DNA of 64,000 nucleotides from Chryseobacterium koreense CCUG 49689 (GTDB lineage: Bacteria > Bacteroidota > Bacteroidia > Flavobacteriales > Weeksellaceae). How positions within the stretch are numbered: position 1 is the first letter of the stretch; each line of letters starts with the position of its first letter. Positions 8,381-17,813 of the stretch are shown one piece after another. The notes below the pieces were generated by a model, which worked only from the letters and a program-made list of their open reading frames with translations, did not search any database and was not told where the DNA came from. The DNA lies in contig NZ_LFNG01000008.1 in the NCBI RefSeq assembly GCF_001045435.1, positions 1 to 64,000 of the forward strand, given 5' to 3'. The position numbers were made by a program, and so were the translations under genes.

Positions 8381-8910
8381 TGGAAAAACAAATAATAGAA
8401 ACTGAAAGACTTCTCCTGGAACCTATGTCAACCGACGATTCGCAGTTCATCTTCGAATTGTATAATTCGCCGAACTTCATCAGATTTATTGGGGACCGGA
8501 ATATCAAAACCATTGCTGACGCTGAAAATTACATCAGAAACAGATTCCTGCCGCAGATCGAAAAACTGGGTTACGGAAACTATTTGATTACCAAAAAAGA
8601 AGACGGCAAAAAAATCGGCAGCGTCGGAATTTTCGAGCGTGACGGTTTGGAAGTGCACGACATCGGATTTAGTTTTCTACCAGAGTTTGAGGGAAAAGGT
8701 TATGGTTGCGAAGCCGCCTCAAAGCTGATGGAAGTTGGATTTAAAGAATTTGGCTTAAAGAAATTTTCGGCTATTACTACGAAGGAAAATATTTCTTCTC
8801 AAAAACTGATTGAAAAACTAGGCCTAAAATTCCAAAAAATGGTGAGCCTGCCGAATGACGAAGAGGAATTGATGTACTATGAAGTTGAGCAATCTGCGGA
8901 ATCCATGTAA
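8377..8910 (+). CDS. GNAT N-acetyltransferase, RimJ/RimL type
   Basis: A 177-residue acetyltransferase opening with the typical IETERLLLEPM strand. The acetyl-CoA-binding segment is near residues 105-112 (EGKGYGCEAA, a variant of Q/RxxGxG/A), followed by the motif-B region FGLKKFSAITTKENISSQKLIEKLGLKF. RimJ/RimL-like proteins acetylate N-terminal amines or small molecules; the acceptor here is unknown. It starts inside the stop codon of the DUF1905 gene. A second ATG 3 bases on is equally possible. Confidence 0.85.
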   Translation: MMEKQIIETERLLLEPMSTDDSQFIFELYNSPNFIRFIGDRNIKTIADAENYIRNRFLPQIEKLGYGNYLITKKEDGKKIGSVGIFERDGLEVHDIGFSFLPEFEGKGYGCEAASKLMEVGFKEFGLKKFSAITTKENISSQKLIEKLGLKFQKMVSLPNDEEELMYYEVEQSAESM

Positions 8911-8948
8911 TCAGCAAGAGGGAAAAACGTGCTTAGATTCTTGCTGAT
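8910..8948 (+). other. Inverted repeat after the GNAT gene
   Basis: Perfect 10-bp arms (8910-8919 and 8939-8948) around a 19-base loop, overlapping the last base of the GNAT stop. There is no T run, so this is an RNA structure rather than a classical terminator. Confidence 0.5.
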
Positions 8949-8995
8949 CACTCAAATGAAGCAGATCTAAAACAGAAAATAATGATTTACCCTAG

Positions 8996-9037
8996 AAAAA
9001 AAAACGCATCAAAAGTGATACGTTTTCTATTTTTTTC
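8996..9037. terminator. Bidirectional terminator between GNAT and hemE
   Basis: Stem starting at 9001 and closing near 9026 with one mismatch, an A run on the left and a T run on the right. It can end the GNAT transcript on plus and the hem operon on minus. Confidence 0.65.
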
Positions 9038-9079
9038 CAAGACCAAATACACTGTGCAACAGTCTGCTCCCACCCAATC

Positions 9080-10108
9080 TCAGTTCGCTTTCCAATCGAC
9101 CACTGCACGAATAAACGCTTCAGCATTTTCCAGTGGGATATTGGGTAAAATTCCGTGTCCTAGATTTGCGATATAACGGTCTTTTCCGAATCGGTTGATC
9201 ATTTCGTTCACCATTTTTTTAATTGTTTCCGGTGTGGAATGCAATCTCGCTGGATCAAAATTTCCCTGCAAAGTCATCGTGTGGTTCGTCAAAACCCTCG
9301 CATATTCAGGTCGGATCGTCCAATCAACTCCTAAAGCCGAAACTTTCGACAAGGTCATTTCCTCCAAAGCGAACCAGCATCCCTTTCCGAAAACTACCAC
9401 GTGAGTGAGCGGACTCAATGCTTCCACAATTTGGTTGATGTATTTCCACGAAAACTCCTGATAATCCTCCGGCGACAACATTCCGCCCCAAGAATCAAAA
9501 ACCTGAACCGCGGAAACACCTTTCTCCACTTTTCTTTTCAGATAAGCAATGGTGGTATCTGTGATCTTCTGTAATAATAAATGGGCAGCTTCCGGATTTT
9601 GGAAACAGAAAGATTTCGCAATATCAAAAGCTTTTGAACCCTTTCCTTCTACACAGTAGCAAAGGATTGTCCAAGGTGAGCCGGCAAAACCGATCAATGG
9701 AATATCATTGTCAAGTTTTTGCAAAGTCAGTTCTATCGCATCGAAGACATATCCCAAAGTATCATTAACATTCGGAACTTCAATATTTTGAACTTGTTCC
9801 ATGGTTCTGATCGGCGTTTCCAACCAAGGTCCGACGGAATCCACCATTTTGAAATCCATTCCCATCGCTTGCGGAACCACCAGGATATCCGAAAATAAAA
9901 TCGCGGCGTCTAATGGATATCTGCGAATCGGCATCATGGTGATCTCAGCGGCTAATTCCGGTGTTCTGCATCTGGTGAAAAAATCGTATTCATCGCGCAT
10001 CGCACGGAATTCCGGCAGGAATCTCCCTGCCTGTCTCATCATCCAAACCGGTGGTCTTTCTACGTTTTCTCCTCGCAATGCCTTTAAATACAGGTCGTTC
10101 TTAATCAT
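9080..10108 (-). CDS. hemE: Uroporphyrinogen decarboxylase
   Basis: A 342-residue cytoplasmic enzyme that converts uroporphyrinogen III to coproporphyrinogen III by removing four carboxyl groups. The N-terminal signature [17 protein letters not shown] (about 19-35) carries the active-site Arg, and [15 protein letters not shown] holds the catalytic Asp; [12 protein letters not shown] and the end motif [18 protein letters not shown] are typical. Length is normal. It is the last gene of the minus-strand hem cluster, 17 bases after hemD, with a terminator beyond it. Confidence 0.96.
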   Translation of the reverse strand: MIKNDLYLKALRGENVERPPVWMMRQAGRFLPEFRAMRDEYDFFTRCRTPELAAEITMMPIRRYPLDAAILFSDILVVPQAMGMDFKMVDSVGPWLETPIRTMEQVQNIEVPNVNDTLGYVFDAIELTLQKLDNDIPLIGFAGSPWTILCYCVEGKGSKAFDIAKSFCFQNPEAAHLLLQKITDTTIAYLKRKVEKGVSAVQVFDSWGGMLSPEDYQEFSWKYINQIVEALSPLTHVVVFGKGCWFALEEMTLSKVSALGVDWTIRPEYARVLTNHTMTLQGNFDPARLHSTPETIKKMVNEMINRFGKDRYIANLGHGILPNIPLENAEAFIRAVVDWKAN

Positions 10109-10125
10109 AATATTTCATTTTACGC

Positions 10126-10809
10126 TCATTTTTTTTGAGCATCATATTTTGCAATTAAATTCAGTAAATCATCCATGTTGCTTTCTGAACTTGTAATTAC
10201 TTCATTTTTTGTAAACTTTTTAATCTCACTTTCTGTGGTTTCCCCGATGGAAAAAAGCAGGTATTGATCAAGCGAATTATGCTTCGCAAAACTTCTCACA
10301 CCGCTCGGGCTGAAAAAACAAACCGCATCATAATCTCCCGAAACCTGCGGATATAGCAACTGCGTTTCATAGATGGGAACCTTCTTGTAGGAAATGTTTT
10401 GCAGCGGCAATGCATTGTTGAGCACGTTTAAAGCGAGGTTACCGCAGAAATGGAGGAATTTTTCCTTGTTATTATTTTTGATGATGAAATCGGCAAGTTC
10501 TTTGGCATGTTTCGCCACCTTGAACGTCCCGAATCCATTTTTCCTTAGCTCTCTTTTTGTCTGTAAACCCACTGCATAAATCTTGTTGAAATCTCTCTCC
10601 ACGAAATTTTCATTGGGCATAAAACCATTTTCAAAAAAAGCCTCCACCGCATTCACGCTGGTGAAAATCAAAGAATAGGCCTTTAAATCATAAGGTTTCA
10701 CTTTCAAATGTTTAATCTTGATCACTTCCAGAAAGTCATAAGAAAAATGATTCCCCAGTTTTTTGGAAATCATTGATTCATTGAATTTTTTGGTGAAAAG
10801 GATTCTCAT
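10126..10809 (-). CDS. hemD: Uroporphyrinogen-III synthase
   Basis: A 227-residue protein assigned mainly by context and by the weakly conserved HemD pattern: ILFTKKF at the start, YSLIFTSVNAVEAFFENG in the first lobe and CFFSPSGVRSFAKHN in the second. The enzyme closes and inverts ring D of hydroxymethylbilane. HemD is poorly conserved in general, and position between hemC and hemE strengthens the call. The spacing to hemC is 42 bases. Confidence 0.88.
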   Translation of the reverse strand: MRILFTKKFNESMISKKLGNHFSYDFLEVIKIKHLKVKPYDLKAYSLIFTSVNAVEAFFENGFMPNENFVERDFNKIYAVGLQTKRELRKNGFGTFKVAKHAKELADFIIKNNNKEKFLHFCGNLALNVLNNALPLQNISYKKVPIYETQLLYPQVSGDYDAVCFFSPSGVRSFAKHNSLDQYLLFSIGETTESEIKKFTKNEVITSSESNMDDLLNLIAKYDAQKK

Positions 10810-10851
10810 TTTTATCTAGGTAATTGGTAAATAATCGCTTCTATGCGCTTG

Positions 10852-11763
10852 TTACAATTGGGTTTTGATTTGCTGCATTATTTCTCTTCCGCCATTCCTG
10901 ATGACTTCTTCGGCGAATTTCTTACCGTAATTCACTCCTTCTTTATAGGCAAAAATTTCGTCTGTTTCAATGCAGTTTTGTCCATCCAGTGAACATAATC
11001 TTCCCCGGAAACGGATTTCATTCTTGTCATTAATTTCGGCAAAAGCACCAATCGGGGCGGTGCAGCCTCCTTCCAACGTGTTCAGAAAATTTCTTTCGAT
11101 ATTGATACAGATCTGAGTCGGAAGGTGATTAATTTCTTTAAAAACCTCCTTCATTTCCGGATCGTCACTTCTACCGGTAATGGCCACTACTCCTTGTGCA
11201 GGTGCTGAAATCATGATCGGAATTGCTTCATAACGAATATCTAAACCCATTCTTTCAATCGCCGCCAAGGAAAAAAGCGTGGCGTCAAAATCTTGTTCTT
11301 CAAGTTTTCGCAGGCGTGTCTGCACATTTCCGCGGATATCTGAAAATTCCGTATCCGGAAATTCCTTTAGCCAAAATGCTCTTCTACGGAGGGAACTGGT
11401 GGCGATTTTCAAATCCCGCAAATCCAAAGTCTCAGCATCTGGTTTTCTGACCAGCACATCCTGCGGAAAATCCCTTTTTAAAACCGCGATGATTTCAATG
11501 TTTTCAGGAAGTTCGGTAGGAATATCCTTTAAGGAGTGTACGGCAATATCCACTTCATGATTCAATAAGGCAATGTCTAAATCTTTGGTGAAAATCCCCG
11601 TGATTCCCATCGCATAAAGTGGTTGCTGAAGATTTTTATCGCCAGAAGAAACAATCGGCGTGATTTCGGTACTGTAATTTCTGTTTTGCAGATTTCGTTC
11701 GACTTCCCTTGCCTGCCAAAGTGCGAGCGGCGAATTTCTGGTTCCGAGTTTAATGCTTCTCAT
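10852..11763 (-). CDS. hemC: Porphobilinogen deaminase (hydroxymethylbilane synthase)
   Basis: A 303-residue enzyme that joins four porphobilinogen units. Visible landmarks are the start IKLGTRNSPLALWQA, HSLKDIPTELP (catalytic Asp80), SSLRRRA, RGNVQTRLRKL and the cofactor site LEGGCTAPIGA, where Cys234 should carry the dipyrromethane group. The start codon lies 14 bases inside the end of hemA in another frame, pointing to translational coupling. Confidence 0.97.
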   Translation of the reverse strand: MRSIKLGTRNSPLALWQAREVERNLQNRNYSTEITPIVSSGDKNLQQPLYAMGITGIFTKDLDIALLNHEVDIAVHSLKDIPTELPENIEIIAVLKRDFPQDVLVRKPDAETLDLRDLKIATSSLRRRAFWLKEFPDTEFSDIRGNVQTRLRKLEEQDFDATLFSLAAIERMGLDIRYEAIPIMISAPAQGVVAITGRSDDPEMKEVFKEINHLPTQICINIERNFLNTLEGGCTAPIGAFAEINDKNEIRFRGRLCSLDGQNCIETDEIFAYKEGVNYGKKFAEEVIRNGGREIMQQIKTQL

Positions 11764-13024
11764 TGAATTCCTTGTTGGGTTGTTCCACTAAAATCTCATG
11801 CATTAACTTGCTGATCTCCTCAGCTTTCCATGGATTATCGATGATGTATTTCGCAAAACGGTTGGTGATTTTCTGGATCATTTTCCCAGAAAGTTCCATA
11901 TCTTCTATTTCTATATATTTGTGTTTTTTGTGAATATTGTGCATTTCATTGCGTTCCATGTTTTTCAGAACGGCTTTAAAATGGTGAATGTTAGGTGCCA
12001 ATTTTCTTTTCTTTTCCCATTCCAGAAAATCCTTGGTCATTTCTTTAATGATTTCCTCGGCTTTGGGAATTTCTTTTTTCCGCTGAACCATGGTTTCGCT
12101 GATGTGCAGGGAAAGTTGATCCACATCCACCAAACTGACATTCTGGTTATCCGTGATGTTTTTTTCCACATTATTGGGAATCGAAAGATCGATGACAAGC
12201 GTTTCTTTTCCGTTTGGGAAATGGCTTTTGTTGATGATCGGGTGTTTTGCTCCAGTTGCTACAATCAGGATATCAGTTTGTTTCAATTCTTCATGAAAGT
12301 CCGCAAATTCAATGTGTGGAATCTGATATTTTTCAGCGATCTTTTCTGCTTTATCTTTGCTCCGATTGGCGATTTTTACTTTTGGTTTGTAAACGTGTTT
12401 TACCAGATTTTCTACCGTGTTCTGACCAATTTCTCCAACTCCCAACAACAAGATATTCTTGTCAGAAATCTGTTGCTGATTTTTCAGGATATAGTGAACT
12501 GCGGCGTAAGAAACAGAAGCCGCCCCGTTTGAAATTTCGGTTTCATTCTTGATTCTTTTCGAAATTTGAATGGCTGAATTGATTGCTCTTTCCAAGAATG
12601 GATTTGAGTTTTGCTTTTCTTTCTTGAAACGGTGGTATGCATTTTTGATTTGACCGATGATTTCAAAATCACCAATGATCTGGCTTTCCAATCCAGCTGC
12701 CACACGGAAAAGGTGATTCAATGCTTCTTCGTGTTTCAGGATGTTCACGTATTTCATGAACTCGGTGAGACTCACGCCGGTGGTTTTGCAGTAAAGTTCT
12801 GCAATCAAAAGGTAGTTTTGGGAAGTGGTGTAAATCTCGGTTCTGTTGCAGGTGGAAACCACGAAAGCGTCACCCAAATTCTCTTCATGAATTTCGTTGA
12901 CAAAACTTTTGACATTTTCATCAAAAAAGGCAAATTTCCCCCTCGTTTCGGCATCGGCTTTTTCAAAACTGATGCTCAAAACGGCAAAATTGGCGGTTTT
13001 GTGAATGTTTGGATCGGTATTCAT
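11750..13024 (-). CDS. hemA: Glutamyl-tRNA reductase
   Basis: A 424-residue NADPH enzyme that makes glutamate-1-semialdehyde, the committed step of C5 heme synthesis. The active-site segment is VVSTCNRTEIY with Cys59 as nucleophile; GLESQIIGDFEIIGQIKNAY is the substrate pocket and LLGVGEIGQNTVENL the Rossmann NADPH site. The C-terminal helices form the dimerisation domain. It is first in the hemACDE cluster, so tRNA-Glu is the carbon source for heme here. A TAAATTTG box is 10 bases upstream. Confidence 0.96.
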   Translation of the reverse strand: MNTDPNIHKTANFAVLSISFEKADAETRGKFAFFDENVKSFVNEIHEENLGDAFVVSTCNRTEIYTTSQNYLLIAELYCKTTGVSLTEFMKYVNILKHEEALNHLFRVAAGLESQIIGDFEIIGQIKNAYHRFKKEKQNSNPFLERAINSAIQISKRIKNETEISNGAASVSYAAVHYILKNQQQISDKNILLLGVGEIGQNTVENLVKHVYKPKVKIANRSKDKAEKIAEKYQIPHIEFADFHEELKQTDILIVATGAKHPIINKSHFPNGKETLVIDLSIPNNVEKNITDNQNVSLVDVDQLSLHISETMVQRKKEIPKAEEIIKEMTKDFLEWEKKRKLAPNIHHFKAVLKNMERNEMHNIHKKHKYIEIEDMELSGKMIQKITNRFAKYIIDNPWKAEEISKLMHEILVEQPNKEFNEKH

Positions 13025-13034
13025 AAAGCAACGG

Positions 13035-13042
13035 CAAATTTA
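13035..13042 (-). promoter_or_regulatory. -7 box of the hem operon
   Basis: TAAATTTG on the minus strand, 10 bases before the hemA ATG. No clear -33 TTG at the usual distance. The leader would be very short. Confidence 0.4.
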
Positions 13043-13297
13043 AGACTTTATATTGAATAAAAGAAAGGCTGGAAATATGAGGATTATCATCGAAATCTAT
13101 CAAATCCGGACTTCAGATTTTCTCGGTAAAATTTCTTCCAATTCATATTTTGCCTTTAAAATTAACTGATTCACAATTTTTTACAACCGACAAAATAATC
13201 TATGGCTAAAAAAGTTTAATTAAAAACCCCGTTCAACTTTAATAAAACTTTAACGGAAATTAATTATGACTAAATTCATAAAACAGTTCTAAATTTA

Positions 13298-13305
13298 TAT
13301 CTTTG
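13298..13305 (+). promoter_or_regulatory. -7 box of the mre operon
   Basis: TATCTTTG, exact TAnnTTTG match, 25 bases before the mreB ATG. The remaining 13043-13297 is AT-rich and I see nothing else in it. Confidence 0.5.
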
Positions 13306-13330
13306 TACACTTTAAAAAATCAGCAGAAAA

Positions 13331-14356
13331 ATGGGGTTATTTGATATGTTCACGCAGGATATTGCGATTGACTTGGGAACAGCAAACACACTAATTATAC
13401 ATAACAACAAGATTGTAATCGACCAACCTTCTATCGTTGCAATCGAAAGAACTTCTGGGAAACCAATTGCAGTGGGCGAAAAAGCAAAACACATGCAGGG
13501 AAAAACCCACGAAGATATCAAAACAATCAGACCTTTGAAAGATGGCGTAATCGCTGATTTTCATGCCTCTGAACACATGATCAAGGAATTCATCAAACAA
13601 ATTCCGGGAATTAAGGGAAAACTTTTCCAACCCACCTTGAAAATTGTGATTTGTATTCCCTCCGGAATTACAGAGGTGGAAAAAAGAGCGGTTCGTGATT
13701 CCGCACAAAAAGTGAATGCAAAAGAAGTCCGTTTGATCTATGAACCAATGGCGGCCGCAATCGGTGTAGGAATCGACGTGCAGAAACCTGAAGGAAACAT
13801 GATTATCGATATAGGTGGAGGAACAACAGAAATCGCTGTGGTTGCTCTTGGAGGAATCGTTTGCGACAAATCCGTGAAAATTGCGGGCGACGTTTTTACC
13901 AATGATATTGCTTATTACCTGAGAACCCACCACAATTTATACATCGGTGAAAGAACCGCTGAAAGAGTGAAAATCGAAGTAGGTTCCGCCATCGAAGAAC
14001 TGGATGTGGAAATTGAAGATATTCCGGTTCAAGGCCGCGATTTGATTACCGGAAAACCGAAAGAAATCATGGTGAACTACAAAGAAATCGCAAGGGCTTT
14101 AGACAAATCCATCATAAGAATCGAAGATGCAGTCATGGAAACTTTATCTCTGACTCCTCCGGAATTGGCGGCAGATATCTACAAAACCGGAATTTACCTT
14201 GCGGGTGGTGGTGCGCTTCTTCGCGGATTGGCAGACAGACTTCACAAGAAAACAGGACTTCCGGTTTTCGTGGCAGAAGATCCGCTGAGAGCTGTAGTTC
14301 GCGGTACAGGAATCGCATTGAAAAACATGGACAAATTCAACTTCCTGATTAAATAA
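13331..14356 (+). CDS. mreB: Rod-shape actin homologue MreB
   Basis: A 341-residue bacterial actin that guides lateral wall synthesis at the inner membrane. The phosphate-1 motif is IDLGTANTLI (13-22), phosphate-2 is IDIGGGTTEIAVV, and the adenosine motif is AGGGALLRGL. IPSGITEVEKRAVRDSA and EPMAAAIGVG are standard MreB blocks. It heads a five-gene plus-strand operon with mreC, mreD, PBP2 and rodA, the elongasome core. Confidence 0.97.
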   Translation: MGLFDMFTQDIAIDLGTANTLIIHNNKIVIDQPSIVAIERTSGKPIAVGEKAKHMQGKTHEDIKTIRPLKDGVIADFHASEHMIKEFIKQIPGIKGKLFQPTLKIVICIPSGITEVEKRAVRDSAQKVNAKEVRLIYEPMAAAIGVGIDVQKPEGNMIIDIGGGTTEIAVVALGGIVCDKSVKIAGDVFTNDIAYYLRTHHNLYIGERTAERVKIEVGSAIEELDVEIEDIPVQGRDLITGKPKEIMVNYKEIARALDKSIIRIEDAVMETLSLTPPELAADIYKTGIYLAGGGALLRGLADRLHKKTGLPVFVAEDPLRAVVRGTGIALKNMDKFNFLIK

Positions 14357-14381
14357 CAGTTAATTTTTACGACACTTTCTG

Positions 14382-15233
14382 ATGGGATTTTTGCTGAGAT
14401 TATTTTCGAAGAACGGTTTGTTCGTCTTCTTTATATTCCTGCAACTCATTGCTTTGGTATTGATTTTCAGCAGAAACTCGATGCAGCAGTCGTGGCTTGC
14501 CGCACAAACTGCTGCGTTCAATTCCTGGGTTTCCGGGTATATTGACGAAGGTGCTTCATACCTAAAACTCAAACAAATTAACGACGAACTTGTGAAGCAA
14601 AACAAAGTGCTGATGGAACAAGTTTATGGAAAAGGTACCAGCGAAATTCCAGAATTCAGAAAAGTTCACGATACAATTGGAGGAGGACAAATCTACACTT
14701 TCGTAGATGGCGAAATCGTTTTTAACAGCATCAATAGAAAAGACAACTACTTCACCATCAACCGCGGAAAACGAGACGGAGTTTTCCCGAAAATGGGAGT
14801 GATGGCGCCAAATGGAATCGCAGGAATCGTTATTAACACCACGGATTCCTATGCTTTGGTTCAATCAGTTTTAAGTTTGGATAAAATTAAGATCAATGCA
14901 GCCCTGAAAAAATCCGGATATTTTGGCACCTTGACTTGGCGTGGCGACGATTCGCGAACCATGCACCTCTCTGATATTCCAAAATATGTCGCACTGCAAG
15001 TGGGAGACACCGTGGTAACCGACGGGAAATCCGCCATTTTTCCGAGAGGAGTCATGATCGGAAAAGTTGCCGGTTATCAAGTGGACCAAAAAACAGGTTT
15101 CTGGGACATTTCCGTGGAACTCAGTGAAAAAATGGGGAATCTAAGCAAAGTTTACGTCGTAAAAAACTTAAAGAAAGCTGAAGTGAGCAGAATTCAAGAT
15201 ACTTTGCAGGCAACAATAAAACGGGAAAAATGA
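14382..15233 (+). CDS. mreC: Rod-shape protein MreC
   Basis: A 283-residue bitopic membrane protein. One membrane helix lies near residues 10-28, followed by a coiled coil (about 60-90, LKLKQINDELVKQNKVL) and the periplasmic beta-barrel domains (GVMAPNGIAGIVI, then VGDTVVTDGKSAIFPRGVMIGKV). MreC activates PBP2 in the elongasome. It starts 25 bases after mreB and its stop overlaps the mreD start by 4 bases. Confidence 0.94.
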   Translation: MGFLLRLFSKNGLFVFFIFLQLIALVLIFSRNSMQQSWLAAQTAAFNSWVSGYIDEGASYLKLKQINDELVKQNKVLMEQVYGKGTSEIPEFRKVHDTIGGGQIYTFVDGEIVFNSINRKDNYFTINRGKRDGVFPKMGVMAPNGIAGIVINTTDSYALVQSVLSLDKIKINAALKKSGYFGTLTWRGDDSRTMHLSDIPKYVALQVGDTVVTDGKSAIFPRGVMIGKVAGYQVDQKTGFWDISVELSEKMGNLSKVYVVKNLKKAEVSRIQDTLQATIKREK

Positions 15234-15736
15234 TAAGCAGAACACTTTTTACAGATGTCTTGATGATTGCTTTCCTGGTGGCACTGCAGATTTTCGTGCT
15301 GAACAGGATTACGCTTTTCGGAAAATACACGCCCGTTCTTTATCCGGTTTTTGTGATGTTTTATCCATTTTTCAGAAATAAGTTCCAGTTTCTTGCACTC
15401 AGCTTTTTGCTTGGTTTGGCGATTGACGCTTTTCTTTATACTTGGGGAATCAATGCATTTGCCACCACAATCATCGCTTATTTTAGAACCTTGATTTTTA
15501 GAACTTCTACCGATACTTCCACTGATTTCTTTTCTTTTCAGAGCTTGCAGTGGATGCAGTTTCTGTTCTTCATCGGCTCAAGTATTTTCGTTCACCAACT
15601 CCTGGTGCAATACATCGAGTTTTTCAAATTCAGCAGATTCTTGGAAATCTTTCTAAATGTTTTGGCAACCAGCGCAATTTCTTTTATATTTATCCTAATG
15701 TATGCTTTGGCTTTTAGGATCAAGCAGAGAATTTGA
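15230..15736 (+). CDS. mreD: Rod-shape protein MreD
   Basis: A 168-residue, very hydrophobic protein with about five membrane helices. MreD is poorly conserved, so the call rests on size, topology, the motif LLGLAIDAFLYTWGINAFA and position between mreC and PBP2. It begins inside the mreC stop (ATGA overlap), so translation is coupled. Confidence 0.88.
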   Translation: MISRTLFTDVLMIAFLVALQIFVLNRITLFGKYTPVLYPVFVMFYPFFRNKFQFLALSFLLGLAIDAFLYTWGINAFATTIIAYFRTLIFRTSTDTSTDFFSFQSLQWMQFLFFIGSSIFVHQLLVQYIEFFKFSRFLEIFLNVLATSAISFIFILMYALAFRIKQRI

Positions 15737-15797
15737 AATCCACCCTTTTTTTAACCATAAAAATAATGACGTGGCCTTTTTAATAGGTCACTAATCA

Positions 15798-17813
15798 ATG
15801 AAGTCACAATATCTGAAAATAACGATAGTTTTAGCTCTTCTTGCTGCGATTTTCATAGCGAGACTGGCCTATTTGCAGTTGTTCACCGACAGATATGCAC
15901 TGAACGCGGCCAATACCTCAATCAAAACAGAATACATCATTCCGCAAAGAGGCGTGATTTTCGATAGAAACGGTAAAATCATGGTAGGAAACCAGCCTTC
16001 ATATGAAATTTCCTATACCGAGGCCTTGATGCGGCCGGATTTCGATACTTTGGACTTTTGCCATTTGATGAAGATCAGCAAAACAGATTTCATTAACAGA
16101 ATCAATGCCCTGAAAAAGGAAAAATACTTCTCGAAACTCACCCCGATGACTTTTTTGAAAAATCTAAGTCGGGAAGAAATCGCACGAATTCAGGAAATTA
16201 TCTTCAAATATCCCGCATTTAATATTGTTTCCAGGCCACAAAGACAATACGAAGTTTCCACCTCGGGAAATCTTCTGGGATATACCAACGAGGTCAACGA
16301 CCGCGATATCAAAAGGGACTCACTCTATTATTTACCTGGAGATTTCATCGGAAAAACCGGTGTGGAAAGATCTTATGAAAAAGAACTTCGAGGCGTGAAA
16401 GGGGTGCAATACATCCAAAAAGACATCCGCTTACGAAATATTGGTCCCTACAAAAACGGAACCCTAGACAAGGACGTGATCACCGGAAAGGATATTACTT
16501 TGACCATCGATTACGATTTGCAACGCATGGCAGAAGAGATGATGGTGAACAAGCAGGGAGCAATCGTGGCACTTGATCCCACAAACGGAGAGATTTTGGT
16601 GATGGCAACCGGACCCGACATCGATCCCAATCTTTTTACCGGACCAGAAAAAACCAAAAACCTGTACCGTCTTCAGATGGACACGCTCTACAATAACCGG
16701 CCCACTTTTGACCGGTCCGTGCAGGCGGCTTACCCACCGGGATCTACATTCAAACTATTAACCGCCGCTGCCGCCATGCAAATGGGCGTAATGAATGAAA
16801 ACACCATTTTCCCCTGTGGTGGTGGGTTTTATTATAAAGGATTAAGAATTAAAGGTCACGGCGGTGCGGATCCATTGATTCCCGCAATCCAGGTTTCCAG
16901 CAACTGCTATTTTTCACATGCTTTCATCGCCATCATGAACAAATATCCAGGAAATCCCACCAAGGGTGTTGATGAATGGAAAAAAATCATGAGCAGTTTC
17001 GGCGTTGGTGAATTCCTAAATAATGATTTGGCGGTTGGTTCAAAAGGCAGAATTCCAAGTGGCGAATTTTATGAAAAACGAAGCGGCAAAAAAGACTGGA
17101 GTTCCGACTACACGATGAACGGCTCCATCTTCAACGGAATGGGGCAAGGCGACGTGTTGCTGACTCCAATGCAAATGGCGAATGCAACTGCGGCAATCGT
17201 AAACAAAGGATGGTATTATACACCGCACATCGTGAAAGCCATAGACGGAAAACCTAATCCGGATCCGAGATTTAAGGTAAAGCATAAAACTCTGGTGGAA
17301 CCCAAATATTTCGAACCCATCATCAAAGGAATGGAAAAAGTTGTTCTTGCCGGAACAGCACGAGGTTTGAAATCCAATGACTTTACGATGCTCGCAAAAA
17401 CAGGAACAGCACAGGTTCCACAAGGAAAAGACAACTCGATTTTTATTTTGGCCGCACCTGCCGAAAATCCAAAAATTGTGGTGGCGGCCGTGATGGAGCA
17501 TGCCGGATTCGGAGCAACCTGGGCCGGACCGGCCGCAACAGTGATTGCCGAGAGGTATTTGCTGGGCGATTTAAAAAGAGAGCATCTTTATAAAAAAATG
17601 ACCGGCGCAAGCTTCATGCCGGAATACAAAAGACAGTGGATCGTGGATTTGAAAAGAAAGGGACTTTACAAAGAACCCAACAAAGATTCCCTGAAAATTA
17701 TTGAAATTGAAGACAGCTTGAAATTTATAAAAAATGACGCACTGAGAGAAAGGCTAACCTACCGCAGAGATTCGATCAGATACAGACTTAAAACCAGCAC
17801 CAAGAAAAAATGA
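15798..17813 (+). CDS. mrdA: Penicillin-binding protein 2 (transpeptidase)
   Basis: A 671-residue class B PBP that crosslinks peptidoglycan in the elongasome. A single membrane anchor (8-26) precedes the dimerisation domain with IIPQRGVIFDRNGK. In the transpeptidase domain the catalytic tetrad is STFK with Ser316, then SSNC for the SxN motif and KTGTAQ with Lys534. A charged C-terminal tail of about 90 residues follows the catalytic domain. The stop overlaps the rodA start by 4 bases. Confidence 0.96.
   Translation: MKSQYLKITIVLALLAAIFIARLAYLQLFTDRYALNAANTSIKTEYIIPQRGVIFDRNGKIMVGNQPSYEISYTEALMRPDFDTLDFCHLMKISKTDFINRINALKKEKYFSKLTPMTFLKNLSREEIARIQEIIFKYPAFNIVSRPQRQYEVSTSGNLLGYTNEVNDRDIKRDSLYYLPGDFIGKTGVERSYEKELRGVKGVQYIQKDIRLRNIGPYKNGTLDKDVITGKDITLTIDYDLQRMAEEMMVNKQGAIVALDPTNGEILVMATGPDIDPNLFTGPEKTKNLYRLQMDTLYNNRPTFDRSVQAAYPPGSTFKLLTAAAAMQMGVMNENTIFPCGGGFYYKGLRIKGHGGADPLIPAIQVSSNCYFSHAFIAIMNKYPGNPTKGVDEWKKIMSSFGVGEFLNNDLAVGSKGRIPSGEFYEKRSGKKDWSSDYTMNGSIFNGMGQGDVLLTPMQMANATAAIVNKGWYYTPHIVKAIDGKPNPDPRFKVKHKTLVEPKYFEPIIKGMEKVVLAGTARGLKSNDFTMLAKTGTAQVPQGKDNSIFILAAPAENPKIVVAAVMEHAGFGATWAGPAATVIAERYLLGDLKREHLYKKMTGASFMPEYKRQWIVDLKRKGLYKEPNKDSLKIIEIEDSLKFIKNDALRERLTYRRDSIRYRLKTSTKKK

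Noticed and set aside
11921-12532. 203-codon plus-strand open frame
   Set aside because: Wholly antisense to hemA, with Phe-rich composition typical of a shadow.
17040-17501. 153-codon minus-strand open frame
   Set aside because: Antisense to the PBP2 transpeptidase domain, His/Cys-rich without any domain.
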